DNA of 64,000 nt from Bradyrhizobium tropiciagri (GTDB lineage: Bacteria > Pseudomonadota > Alphaproteobacteria > Rhizobiales > Xanthobacteraceae), in the NCBI RefSeq assembly GCF_018130545.1, contig NZ_JAFCKF010000004.1, forward strand, positions 259,501-323,500, written 5' to 3'. Each line of letters opens with the position of its first letter. Position 1 is the stretch's first letter. A model generated the notes under the pieces. The model ran no database searches. It saw only the letters and a list, made by a program, of their open reading frames with translations, and was not told the origin of the DNA. Positions 28,045 to 35,452 of the stretch are shown here, piece after piece. The position numbers and the translations under genes were made by a program.

Positions 28045-28704
28045 TCAGCCGCCGGTGCGGGCCAGCCCGCTGCGCGCGTTGCCGTCGCCGGGCCGCAGCG
28101 CGAGCGCGCGATTGTAGGACGCCGCCGCCTTGGCCTTGTCGCCGAGCCGCTCATAGGCCTGGCCCCGGGCGCTCCATGCCGCAACATTGTTGGGATCGGC
28201 CTGCACGGCCTCGTCGAGGTCGGTGGCGGCCTGCTTGGCCTTGTCGAGCGCGAGGTAGCTTGTGGCGCGGCCGACCAGCGGCTCGGCCTTCTGAGGCGAC
28301 AGCCCGCTGGCCGCCGTGAAATCGTCGATCGCCTCCTGATGCTGTCCGCGGCCCTGATAGATCAGGCCACGGCCGTACAGGGCCTGGATGTTGTAGGGAT
28401 CGGTCGTCAGCGCCTGCTCGAACTCCGCCTGCGCCTCGTCGAGCTTGCCGGAATGCGCCAGCACCTGGCCACGCGTCGCGTGATCCCTGGCGCTGTTGAT
28501 GTCCTGCGGCGTGATGCTGTCGGCGGCCGGCTTGTCGGCGGTGGCGGCCGGTTTCGGCTTGTCGTTCGAGCCCCACGATCCCAAGTCGAAGGAGCACGCC
28601 CCGAGCGGCAGGCCGAGCACCATTGCAGCGATAACGAGTTGCAGCGCGCGACGGCGGTGCGCAGGTTCCGGAAACAGGGGGCGGGGTGCCGGAGCAACCT
28701 TCAT
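28045..28704 (-). CDS. TPR-repeat lipoprotein
   Basis: A 219-residue protein with a lipobox LPLGACS placing the lipidated Cys at about residue 37, followed by a linker and about four TPR repeats (QVLAHSGKLDEAQAEFEQAL, ALYGRGLIYQGRGQHQEAID, and so on). The ATG at 28704 is preferred; an upstream ATG at 28773 would add a Lys/Pro-rich stretch overlapping the rpsU terminator. It would act as a periplasmic scaffold tethered to a membrane. Partner unknown. Confidence 0.88.
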   Translation of the reverse strand: MKVAPAPRPLFPEPAHRRRALQLVIAAMVLGLPLGACSFDLGSWGSNDKPKPAATADKPAADSITPQDINSARDHATRGQVLAHSGKLDEAQAEFEQALTTDPYNIQALYGRGLIYQGRGQHQEAIDDFTAASGLSPQKAEPLVGRATSYLALDKAKQAATDLDEAVQADPNNVAAWSARGQAYERLGDKAKAAASYNRALALRPGDGNARSGLARTGG

Positions 28705-28746
28705 GCAAAATGCTCTTGCCGGTAGTTTTGCCGGTAATTTTGCATG
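28702..28746. repeat. Inverted repeat over the TPR lipoprotein start
   Basis: CATGCAAAAT (28702-28711) and ATTTTGCATG (28737-28746) form a perfect 10-base inverted repeat with 25 bases between. The spacer itself holds two direct copies of TTGCCGGTA. The left arm includes the start codon of the TPR lipoprotein, so pairing in the mRNA leader would hide the start; alternatively it is an operator. Confidence 0.5.
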
Positions 28747-28781
28747 GGATCCCTGGAACGCGACCTGCTTCAAAACGACAA

Positions 28782-28800
28782 CGCGGGCCCGTGGCCCGCG
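28782..28800 (-). terminator. Rho-independent terminator of rpsU
   Basis: CGCGGGCC and GGCCCGCG form a perfect 8-base stem around a 3-base loop, followed on the minus strand by TTGTCGTTTT. It starts 30 bases after the rpsU stop. Confidence 0.8.
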
Positions 28801-28829
28801 CTGTTAGACTTCCAGATCGGCGAAACGGT

Positions 28830-29126
28830 TCAGCGGGGGCCGCGACCAGCGCCTGCACCACCCGGACGGCCGCCGCGGTCGCCACCGGGACCAGCGCCGA
28901 ACACCGGCTTCGGCTTCATCGGCAGCAGGCCTTCGCGCTGCAGCTTCTTGCGGGCCAGCTTGCGTGCGCGGCGCACGGCCTCGGCCTTTTCACGGGCCTT
29001 CTTCTCAGAGGGCTTTTCGTAGTGACCGCGGAGCTTCATCTCGCGGAAAATGCCCTCGCGCTGCATCTTCTTCTTCAGCGCCTTCAGGGCTTGGTCGACA
29101 TTGTTATCGCGGACGAGAACCTGCAC
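28830..29126 (-). CDS. rpsU: 30S ribosomal protein S21 with Gly-rich C-terminal tail
   Basis: A 98-residue small-subunit ribosomal protein. The core [20 protein letters not shown] and [20 protein letters not shown] is typical S21. The GTG start at 29126 is chosen because it gives the normal N-terminus and has AGAGGA nine bases upstream; the open frame continues to 29216 with unlikely sequence. After the usual ~75 residues, a tail of [20 protein letters not shown] and further Gly/Arg repeats extends the protein, a feature I associate with Bradyrhizobium-type S21. Confidence 0.95.
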   Translation of the reverse strand: MQVLVRDNNVDQALKALKKKMQREGIFREMKLRGHYEKPSEKKAREKAEAVRRARKLARKKLQREGLLPMKPKPVFGAGPGGDRGGRPGGAGAGRGPR

Positions 29127-29390
29127 GCGGCATCCTCTTTTGAATTGATCGGTTCGGAATTCTGGCGAGGTGAAGGGGCGGCAAAAGGCCTGCCTCTTAA
29201 CCCTAGGCGCGCGCATGTATCAGACAAACGCGCAGATGTCCACCGGTCGAGTGACTTTCGGGCCTAGTAAAGCCACGAAATAGGGCGAAAATGCCATTGT
29301 GCGGCCCTGATTTGGGTGGTTTGGCGCCCAGATGAGGGCCGCTCCCGGCGTTTTGGATGACCCGGGCATTGGAAATAGGGGAGATGCCAC

Positions 29391-30113
29391 ATGGATATGA
29401 AGAAATACGCTGCCGAGCTGATCGGTACGTTCTGGCTCACATTCGCGGGCTGCGGCAGCGCGGTCATCGCGGCCGGCTTTCCGCATGTCGGAATCGGCCT
29501 GGTCGGCGTGTCATTGGCCTTCGGGCTGAGCGTGGTGACCATGGCCTATGCGATCGGCCATATCTCGGGCTGCCATCTCAACCCGGCCGTGACGGTCGGC
29601 CTCGCCGCGGGCGGGCGTTTCCCGGGCGGCCAGGTGCTGCCCTACATCATCGCGCAGGTGATCGGCGCCATCGTTGCGGCCTGGCTGCTCTATGTGATCG
29701 CCAGCGGCGCGCCCGGCTTCGATGTCAGCAAGGGCTTTGCCTCCAACGGCTATGACGCGCACTCGCCGGGCCAGTACAGCATGGTGGTGTGCTTCATCAT
29801 GGAGGTCGTGATGACCATGATGTTCCTGTTCATCATCATGGGTTCGACCCATGGCAAGGCGCCGGCCGGCTTCGCACCGCTCGCGATCGGCCTTGCGCTG
29901 GTGATGATCCATCTCGTCAGCATTCCCGTCACCAACACCTCGGTGAATCCAGCGCGCAGCACCGGGCCGGCGCTGTTCGTCGGCGGCTGGGCGCTGGCGC
30001 AGCTCTGGATGTTCTGGGTCGCGCCTCTGATCGGCGGCGCGCTCGGCGGCGTGATCTATCGCTGGCTCAGCGACGAGCCGACCGGCATCGTTGCCGGTGT
30101 GAAGACGGCGTGA
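29391..30113 (+). CDS. aqpZ: Aquaporin Z (water channel)
   Basis: A 240-residue inner-membrane channel with six helices and both pore motifs: [11 protein letters not shown] near residues 61-71 and [13 protein letters not shown] near 182-194. The Arg after the second NPA and the small-pore pattern (N-terminal [19 protein letters not shown]) indicate a water-selective AqpZ rather than a glycerol facilitator. GGGGAGATG lies upstream as ribosome site. It is divergent from rpsU. Confidence 0.95.
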   Translation: MDMKKYAAELIGTFWLTFAGCGSAVIAAGFPHVGIGLVGVSLAFGLSVVTMAYAIGHISGCHLNPAVTVGLAAGGRFPGGQVLPYIIAQVIGAIVAAWLLYVIASGAPGFDVSKGFASNGYDAHSPGQYSMVVCFIMEVVMTMMFLFIIMGSTHGKAPAGFAPLAIGLALVMIHLVSIPVTNTSVNPARSTGPALFVGGWALAQLWMFWVAPLIGGALGGVIYRWLSDEPTGIVAGVKTA

Positions 30114-30116
30114 TCC

Positions 30117-30145
30117 AATGGGATCGTGCTTGCCACGATCCCATT
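30117..30145. terminator. Bidirectional hairpin terminator between aqpZ and purK
   Basis: AATGGGATCGTG and CACGATCCCATT form a perfect 12-base stem around a 5-base loop, starting three bases after the aqpZ stop and ending 31 bases from the purK stop. Its stem ends in AA/TT on both sides, so it may serve both convergent genes, although the T-runs are short. Confidence 0.7.
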
Positions 30146-30176
30146 TCCATCGATGCGTCGAAGCGCCTCTGTGGAA

Positions 30177-31280
30177 TTATGATTTGCGGGGCGGCGTCAC
30201 TTCGGTGACGTGGCCCATCTTGCGGCCCGGGCGCGGCGTGCCCTTGCCGTACAGATGCACGGTGGCGCCGGGAACGCTGAGCCACTGCTCGTAGTTCAGG
30301 ATGTCGTCGCCGATCAGGTTGGTCATGGTGACCTCGCCATGGCGCACCGGCTTGCCCAACGGCCAGCCGGCGATCGCGCGGATGTGCTGCTCGAACTGTG
30401 AGATCGAGGCGCCGTCGAGCGTCCAGTGGCCGGAATTGTGCACGCGCGGCGCGATCTCGTTGACCAGCACCGTCGCGTCGCCGTTGCCGGGCACCACGAA
30501 CAATTCCACCGCGAGCACGCCGACATAGTCGAGCGCCGCGGCGATCTTTTCGGCGATCGCGCGTGCCTGTGCGGCAAGCTCTTCGGGGATCGCGGCCGGC
30601 GCGCGGGAGATCTTCAGGATGTGGTCGCGATGCTCGTTTTCGGTGACGTCGAAGCATTCGACTTCGCCGGACGCGGAGCGCGCCGCGATCACCGAGATCT
30701 CCCGCTCGAACGGCACGAAGGCCTCGAGGATCGCCGACTTGGTGCCGAGATCGTCCCAGACCTGCTCGATGTCGTCGCCTTGACGGATGATGGCCTGGCC
30801 CTTGCCGTCATAGCCGAAGCGGCGGGTCTTGATCACGGCCGGCAGGCCGATCCGCTCGATCGCGCTGCGCAGCGTCGCGACCGAGGAGACATCGGCATAG
30901 TCGGCGGTGCCGATGCCGAGCTTGCTGATGAAATCCTTCTCGATCAGCCGGTCCTGCGTGGTCTCGAGGATCTTGTACGCGGGCAGCACCGGGCGCCGCG
31001 CGGCGAGCACCATCGCGGTCGCGGCCGGCACGTTCTCGAATTCATAGGTGACGACGTCGACGTCGTTGGCGAACAGTTCGAGCGCCTCGACGTCGGCATA
31101 TTCCGCGCAGGTGGCGTGCTGCACGACGTCGAAGGCCGGCGAGTCCGGATCGGGCGAGAACACCTGGCAGCGCAGCCCGAGGCGCGCTGCGGCCATCGCC
31201 AGCATCCGGCCCAATTGTCCGCCGCCGAGGATTCCGATGGTGTCGCCCGGCTTCAGCTTCACAGGGTTGGAAGCCGTCAC
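30177..31280 (-). CDS. purK: 5-(carboxyamino)imidazole ribonucleotide synthase
   Basis: A 367-residue ATP-grasp enzyme adding bicarbonate to AIR in purine synthesis. Family motifs: [45 protein letters not shown] and [14 protein letters not shown]. It starts with GTG at 31280, overlapping the purE stop by four bases (GTGA), so translation is coupled. Its product goes directly to PurE. Confidence 0.96.
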   Translation of the reverse strand: MTASNPVKLKPGDTIGILGGGQLGRMLAMAAARLGLRCQVFSPDPDSPAFDVVQHATCAEYADVEALELFANDVDVVTYEFENVPAATAMVLAARRPVLPAYKILETTQDRLIEKDFISKLGIGTADYADVSSVATLRSAIERIGLPAVIKTRRFGYDGKGQAIIRQGDDIEQVWDDLGTKSAILEAFVPFEREISVIAARSASGEVECFDVTENEHRDHILKISRAPAAIPEELAAQARAIAEKIAAALDYVGVLAVELFVVPGNGDATVLVNEIAPRVHNSGHWTLDGASISQFEQHIRAIAGWPLGKPVRHGEVTMTNLIGDDILNYEQWLSVPGATVHLYGKGTPRPGRKMGHVTEVTPPRKS

Positions 31281-31765
31281 GCCGTGCCCTCCGGATGGTC
31301 CTTGACCGCATCGGTCTGCTGGGTGCGCCAGGCCGCAAGACGGGCCGACAAAGCGGGATCGTTGAGCGCGAGCACGCTTGCCGCGAGCAGTGCGGCGTTG
31401 ATCGCACCGGGCTTGCCGATCGCGAGCGTTCCGACCGGAACGCCGGCCGGCATCTGCACGATCGAATAGAGCGAATCGACGCCGGACAGCGCCTTGGATT
31501 CGACGGGAACCCCGAACACCGGAAGCTCGGTCAGCGCCGCCGTCATGCCCGGCAGATGCGCGGCACCGCCGGCGCCGGCAATGATCACCTTGTGGCCGGC
31601 CGCCTTGGCGCCCTTGGCAAAGGCATAGAGCCGATCCGGGGTGCGGTGGGCCGAAACGATGCGCGTTTCGCAGGCAACCCCCAGCGCGGCCAGGGTCTCG
31701 GCGGCGTGGCGCATGGTTTCCCAGTCGGACTGGCTTCCCATGATGATGGCGATCGGAGCGGTCAT
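31277..31765 (-). CDS. purE: N5-carboxyaminoimidazole ribonucleotide mutase
   Basis: A 162-residue class I PurE converting N5-CAIR to CAIR. It has the substrate loop [28 protein letters not shown] with the catalytic His, and [11 protein letters not shown]. First gene of the purEK operon; divergent from the diguanylate cyclase gene with 145 bases between. Confidence 0.97.
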   Translation of the reverse strand: MTAPIAIIMGSQSDWETMRHAAETLAALGVACETRIVSAHRTPDRLYAFAKGAKAAGHKVIIAGAGGAAHLPGMTAALTELPVFGVPVESKALSGVDSLYSIVQMPAGVPVGTLAIGKPGAINAALLAASVLALNDPALSARLAAWRTQQTDAVKDHPEGTA

Positions 31766-31910
31766 CTCTTCAATTCTGTTCAGGAATCCAAAAGCATAGG
31801 CCGATTATAGGGGCGGCCCGGTTGTCATCCAAGGCGTGGCAAGGGAGTTAGAATGGACTATCCTGTCTTGGTGAATCCCGGCAAGCCTTCATAAGCAAGC
31901 CTCAACAAAG

Positions 31911-32627
31911 ATGCGCATGAAGAAGAAGACGACGGCGGCCGCCTCCGGGGTGGCAAAACGACGAAAAGGCACGACTGCCGCGCCCAAACCCGCACCCGGC
32001 AAGACTGGAACCAAAAAGACTGGCGCAAAAAGGGCTGGAACCGGCGTTGCCGGGCGCGGCGCGGTCACCTCCGGCGACAAATCGACCATCCGCAGGTTGC
32101 GGGCGCAGCTGGCACGGGCCCAGGCCCGGATCGAGGAGCTGCAGGCCTCAGCCGAGACCGACTTCCTGCTCGACATCCTGAACCGGCGCGGCTTCGAGCG
32201 CGAGCTCGCCCGCTCGCTCTCCTTCATCAAGCGCTATCAGGCCTCCGGAGCGCTGATCGTGCTCGACGTCGACCGCCTCAAGCCGATCAACGATGCGTTC
32301 GGGCACGCGGCCGGCGACGAGGTGCTGAAGACGATCGTTGCCGCGCTCTCGGACCAGGTGCGCGCCTCCGACGTGATCGGTCGGCTCGGCGGCGACGAGT
32401 TTGCGCTGCTGCTGTGGAATCTCAGCGAGACCGATGCCCGCGCCAAAGCGGCTGCGCTGGAAGAGGCGATCGACCGCCTGACCTTCGTGTTCCGCGACCG
32501 TCAGGTCTCCGCGGGCGCCTCCGCAGGCGTTGCGATCCTCACCGCGCATTCGGATCTCGATCGCGTTCTCGATGAGGCCGACCGCGCGATGTATGTGCGC
32601 AAGGCGCAGCGGCGCCATGAATCCTAG
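31911..32627 (+). CDS. Diguanylate cyclase with Lys/Ala-rich N-terminal tail
   Basis: A 238-residue protein. Residues 1-55 are a Lys/Ala/Thr/Gly/Pro-rich basic tail, 56-82 a short coiled coil (STIRRLRAQLARAQARIEEL), and 83-238 a GGDEF domain. GGDEF is at 160-164, and the inhibitory-site RxxD (R151-D154) is spaced exactly five residues before it, so the enzyme should make c-di-GMP and be feedback-inhibited. No sensory domain or membrane segment is seen; the tail may localise it. Confidence 0.92.
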   Translation: MRMKKKTTAAASGVAKRRKGTTAAPKPAPGKTGTKKTGAKRAGTGVAGRGAVTSGDKSTIRRLRAQLARAQARIEELQASAETDFLLDILNRRGFERELARSLSFIKRYQASGALIVLDVDRLKPINDAFGHAAGDEVLKTIVAALSDQVRASDVIGRLGGDEFALLLWNLSETDARAKAAALEEAIDRLTFVFRDRQVSAGASAGVAILTAHSDLDRVLDEADRAMYVRKAQRRHES

Positions 32628-32659
32628 ACCAATCCTAGATCCTGGAGAATCCGCGGGGA

Positions 32660-32911
32660 TTACAGCGCGCTCAGATCCTCCGGCACATTGCCGTAGGCCC
32701 GCAGCAGCTTGGCGTCGCCGAATTCGCCGATCGCGGGATCGCCGGTGCGGCTGAACGCGACGGCGCCGATGCTGCCCGGCATCCGCGACATCGTCTCAGC
32801 CCGGCGCAGTGCGATCGCCGAGCTCTGGCATTCTTCGGCATTGCCGGCGACCGGCGTGCCGTCGTCGTCCTGCAGGAAAGGCAGTGCCACGTAATAGGTC
32901 ACATCGGCCAT
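32660..32911 (-). CDS. Small conserved hypothetical protein
   Basis: An 83-residue protein starting MADVTYYVALPFLQDDDG, with ECQSSAIALRRAETMSRMPG and PAIGEFGDAKLLRAYGNVPEDL. No signal or membrane segment. Third-base composition is normal for the region. I recall such proteins in Bradyrhizobium genomes but know of no function. Confidence 0.75.
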   Translation of the reverse strand: MADVTYYVALPFLQDDDGTPVAGNAEECQSSAIALRRAETMSRMPGSIGAVAFSRTGDPAIGEFGDAKLLRAYGNVPEDLSAL

Positions 32912-32941
32912 CGCTGTGCTCCCTGATGGTCAGGCCAAGAA

Positions 32942-33166
32942 TCAGGCCGCGTCGCTCGCCACGTCGCGCGGCAGCTGCGGTCGTGCCGGCACGCAGCCGG
33001 CGGTGATCGCGGCCTGCAATTCCTCAAGCTCGGCTTCGAGATATTCGTTGGCCATGATCAGCGCCTTGATGGTGCTGCGCAGGTTGCCGTCGCACATCGC
33101 GATCGCCTGATCGCAGGCCTTCTCGTAGCGGCTGTTGTGGTCGGGCAGGGACGGCGGTGCGGACAT
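32942..33166 (-). CDS. Small conserved helical protein
   Basis: A 74-residue protein, mostly helical (YEKACDQAIAMCDGNLRSTI and ALIMANEYLEAELEELQAAI). The start at 33166 has GGGAG upstream; the frame extends to 33256 without a ribosome site. No family recognised. It sits 30 bases upstream of the preceding small gene on the same strand, suggesting co-transcription. Confidence 0.75.
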   Translation of the reverse strand: MSAPPSLPDHNSRYEKACDQAIAMCDGNLRSTIKALIMANEYLEAELEELQAAITAGCVPARPQLPRDVASDAA

Positions 33167-33358
33167 GGCGAAACTCCCTTTGATGGCTGGCGGCTGGGCC
33201 GGAATGTTCTCTTTTTGTTCTAAAAGAGTCAAGCGCCGAGGAATGCGCTCGGCCACGTTGCCGCGAATGTGAAGCCGAATGGTGGGCGCTGTGGATGACG
33301 GGGAAAACCGCCTGTCCGAATGAACCTGGGCCGCGGGCCCCGCGAGGCGGCGCGCGCC

Positions 33359-33565
33359 TCAGGCGATGATGTCGGGCGTGATCTGATCTTCGATGAAGGC
33401 GATGCGATCGCGCAATTGCAGCTTCCGCTTCTTCAGCCGCTGCAGCATCAGGAGATCCGGCGCCGGCGACTGATGCAGCGCGTCGATCGCGGCGTCGAGG
33501 TCGCGGTGCTCTTGTTGCAGACGCGCAAGCTCGGCGAGGAGTTCGCGCTCATCCTGATCGTTCAT
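33359..33565 (-). CDS. YdcH family (DUF465) protein, copy 1
   Basis: A 68-residue coiled-coil protein with the DUF465 core LARLQQEHRDLDAAIDALHQ, DLLMLQRLKKRKLQLRDRI. Function unknown. A second, divergent DUF465 gene lies 240 bases away. Confidence 0.88.
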   Translation of the reverse strand: MNDQDERELLAELARLQQEHRDLDAAIDALHQSPAPDLLMLQRLKKRKLQLRDRIAFIEDQITPDIIA

Positions 33566-33805
33566 GGTTGTGTATTAACTGGCAAGCACGATGAAGTTGT
33601 TGCGGCCGAAGCAGCCGCTCGCGCGAATATCCTCCCTCGGCGCGCGCCGCGCAAGCCGAACCGGTTCCCTCATCACAATTGGTTACAGATAAACCGAAAT
33701 GCGTGCGTGCGGCATATCGCGTCCCCTATCGACAGCCCCGTCCACTCGTGTACACTTGTTGGTCCGGATCGAACCTGAGGTTTAACGCACCGAGGAGTGT
33801 TCGCA

Positions 33806-33991
33806 ATGGCAATACAGGCCCATCTCGTTGAGCTGGAGCGTAAGCACAAAATACTCGAGAACGAACTGCACGAAGCACTCGTTCACCCCTCCGTAGACGA
33901 TCTCCACATTTGCGAGCTGAAGCGCCGCAAGTTGATGGTCAAGGACCAAATAGAGCGGTTGAGACTGTCCGCCGACGATACGGTCCACTAA
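33806..33991 (+). CDS. YdcH family (DUF465) protein, copy 2
   Basis: A 61-residue protein with HLVELERKHKILENELHEAL and ICELKRRKLMVKDQIERLR, the same two-helix DUF465 core as its divergent neighbour. ATG at 33806 has GAGGAG upstream; the GTG at 33797 is less likely. Confidence 0.88.
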   Translation: MAIQAHLVELERKHKILENELHEALVHPSVDDLHICELKRRKLMVKDQIERLRLSADDTVH

Positions 33992-34099
33992 AGCCGGCCC
34001 CCCGCAAATCAGCAAACAATCCTGACCTTTCACCGAGGGATGAACGCCGGAGCGCGCATCCCCCGGGAGGTCATGCTGCGTTTGCCAAGCCGTATTTGC

Positions 34100-35203
34100 T
34101 CAATGTCCTGCCAGCTCGCCGACATGGTCGGCGACCGCGAGCGACGACGTCAGCCCGGGCGATTCAATCCCAAACAGGTTGATCAGCCCGGCAACGCCGT
34201 GGTCGGCGGGCCCCTGGATCAGGAAGTCCTGGGTCGCGACCGCCGGCGGCACGATCTTGGGCCGGATTCCCGAATAGCTCGGCATCAATGCGCCATCCGG
34301 CAGGGTTGGCCAGTATTTCCGGATCGCCGGATAGAACCGCTCGGCCCGCGCGGCGTCGACGGCGTAATCGATGTGATCGATCCATTCGACGTCGGGGCCG
34401 AACCGCGCCTGTCCGGCCATGTCGAGCGTCAGGTGCACGCCGAGCCCGCCGGGCTCCGGCACCGGATAGATCAGGCGCGAGAATGGCGCCCTGGCGCTGC
34501 AGCTGAAGTAATTGCCCTTGGCCAGATAAGCCGTTGGAATCAAATCGATCGGCATGCCCTCGACACTGCGCGCGACCGCGGTGGCGCCAAGGCCCGCGGC
34601 ATTGACCAGCAGATCGCAGGCCAGCGTCATCGGCGCCGCGCCGCCGGCCTCGACCTCGAAGCCGTTAGCCGTGGCCCGGGCGTGGAGCAGCGGCGTGTGG
34701 AAAGCGAAGGCCGCTCCCGCTTCCTCGGCGTCGCCGCGCAGCGCCAGCATGTAGGCATGGCTGTCGATGATCCCGGTGGAGGGCGACAGCAGCGCGGCGT
34801 CGCAGTTCAGCGCCGGCTCCAGCGCGCGCGCCGCGGCGCCGGACAGCACCTGCATGTCGTCGACACCATTGGCCGCCGCATGGGCGCGGATCGATTGCAG
34901 CTTTTCGGTTTCCGCCGGCGTGGTGGCGACGATCAGCTTGCCGCAATTCTTGTGCGGGATGCCGTGCTCGGCGCAATAGCGGTACAGCGCCCGCTTGCCG
35001 CTCACGCACATCCGCGCCATCAGGCTGCCGGCGCGGTAGTAGATTCCAGCATGGATCACCTCGCTGTTGCGCGACGAGGTCACCGTGCCGATGCCTTCGG
35101 CCTCCTCGATCACAACCACCTCGCGGCCGGCCTGCGCCAGCCGGCGCGCCACGGCGAGGCCGATCACCCCCGCACCGACGATCACGCAATCAACCCTGTC
35201 CAT
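34100..35203 (-). CDS. FAD-dependent oxidoreductase, L-2-hydroxyglutarate oxidase-like (LhgO)
   Basis: A 367-residue DAO-family flavoenzyme. The FAD-binding motif [20 protein letters not shown] is followed by [20 protein letters not shown], typical of L-2-hydroxyglutarate oxidase/dehydrogenase, and the C-terminal FAD motif is in [20 protein letters not shown]. The reaction would be oxidation of L-2-hydroxyglutarate to 2-oxoglutarate. Closely related 2-hydroxyacid oxidases cannot be excluded. Confidence 0.85.
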   Translation of the reverse strand: MDRVDCVIVGAGVIGLAVARRLAQAGREVVVIEEAEGIGTVTSSRNSEVIHAGIYYRAGSLMARMCVSGKRALYRYCAEHGIPHKNCGKLIVATTPAETEKLQSIRAHAAANGVDDMQVLSGAAARALEPALNCDAALLSPSTGIIDSHAYMLALRGDAEEAGAAFAFHTPLLHARATANGFEVEAGGAAPMTLACDLLVNAAGLGATAVARSVEGMPIDLIPTAYLAKGNYFSCSARAPFSRLIYPVPEPGGLGVHLTLDMAGQARFGPDVEWIDHIDYAVDAARAERFYPAIRKYWPTLPDGALMPSYSGIRPKIVPPAVATQDFLIQGPADHGVAGLINLFGIESPGLTSSLAVADHVGELAGH

Positions 35204-35452
35204 CTCGTCCTTCAGGTCCGAAAATTTCCGCGCAGCAACGCCGCCGCCAACATCGTTCAGCCGATCCGTGCGCTTTGAGCAAGTGCTTGGGCCATCTCAA
35301 ATAGTTGGGGAGCCATGCCCTGTTAGTGGAGCATTAATCATGTCAGGGCAATTGCCGTAAATTAAGTCTCGTTTTCCAGTTGCATCGTTACGCGTTTACC
35401 CGATCCAAACCGCCAAAGCCGGACACTCGCCCCGGAAATCCGCGGGTGATCG

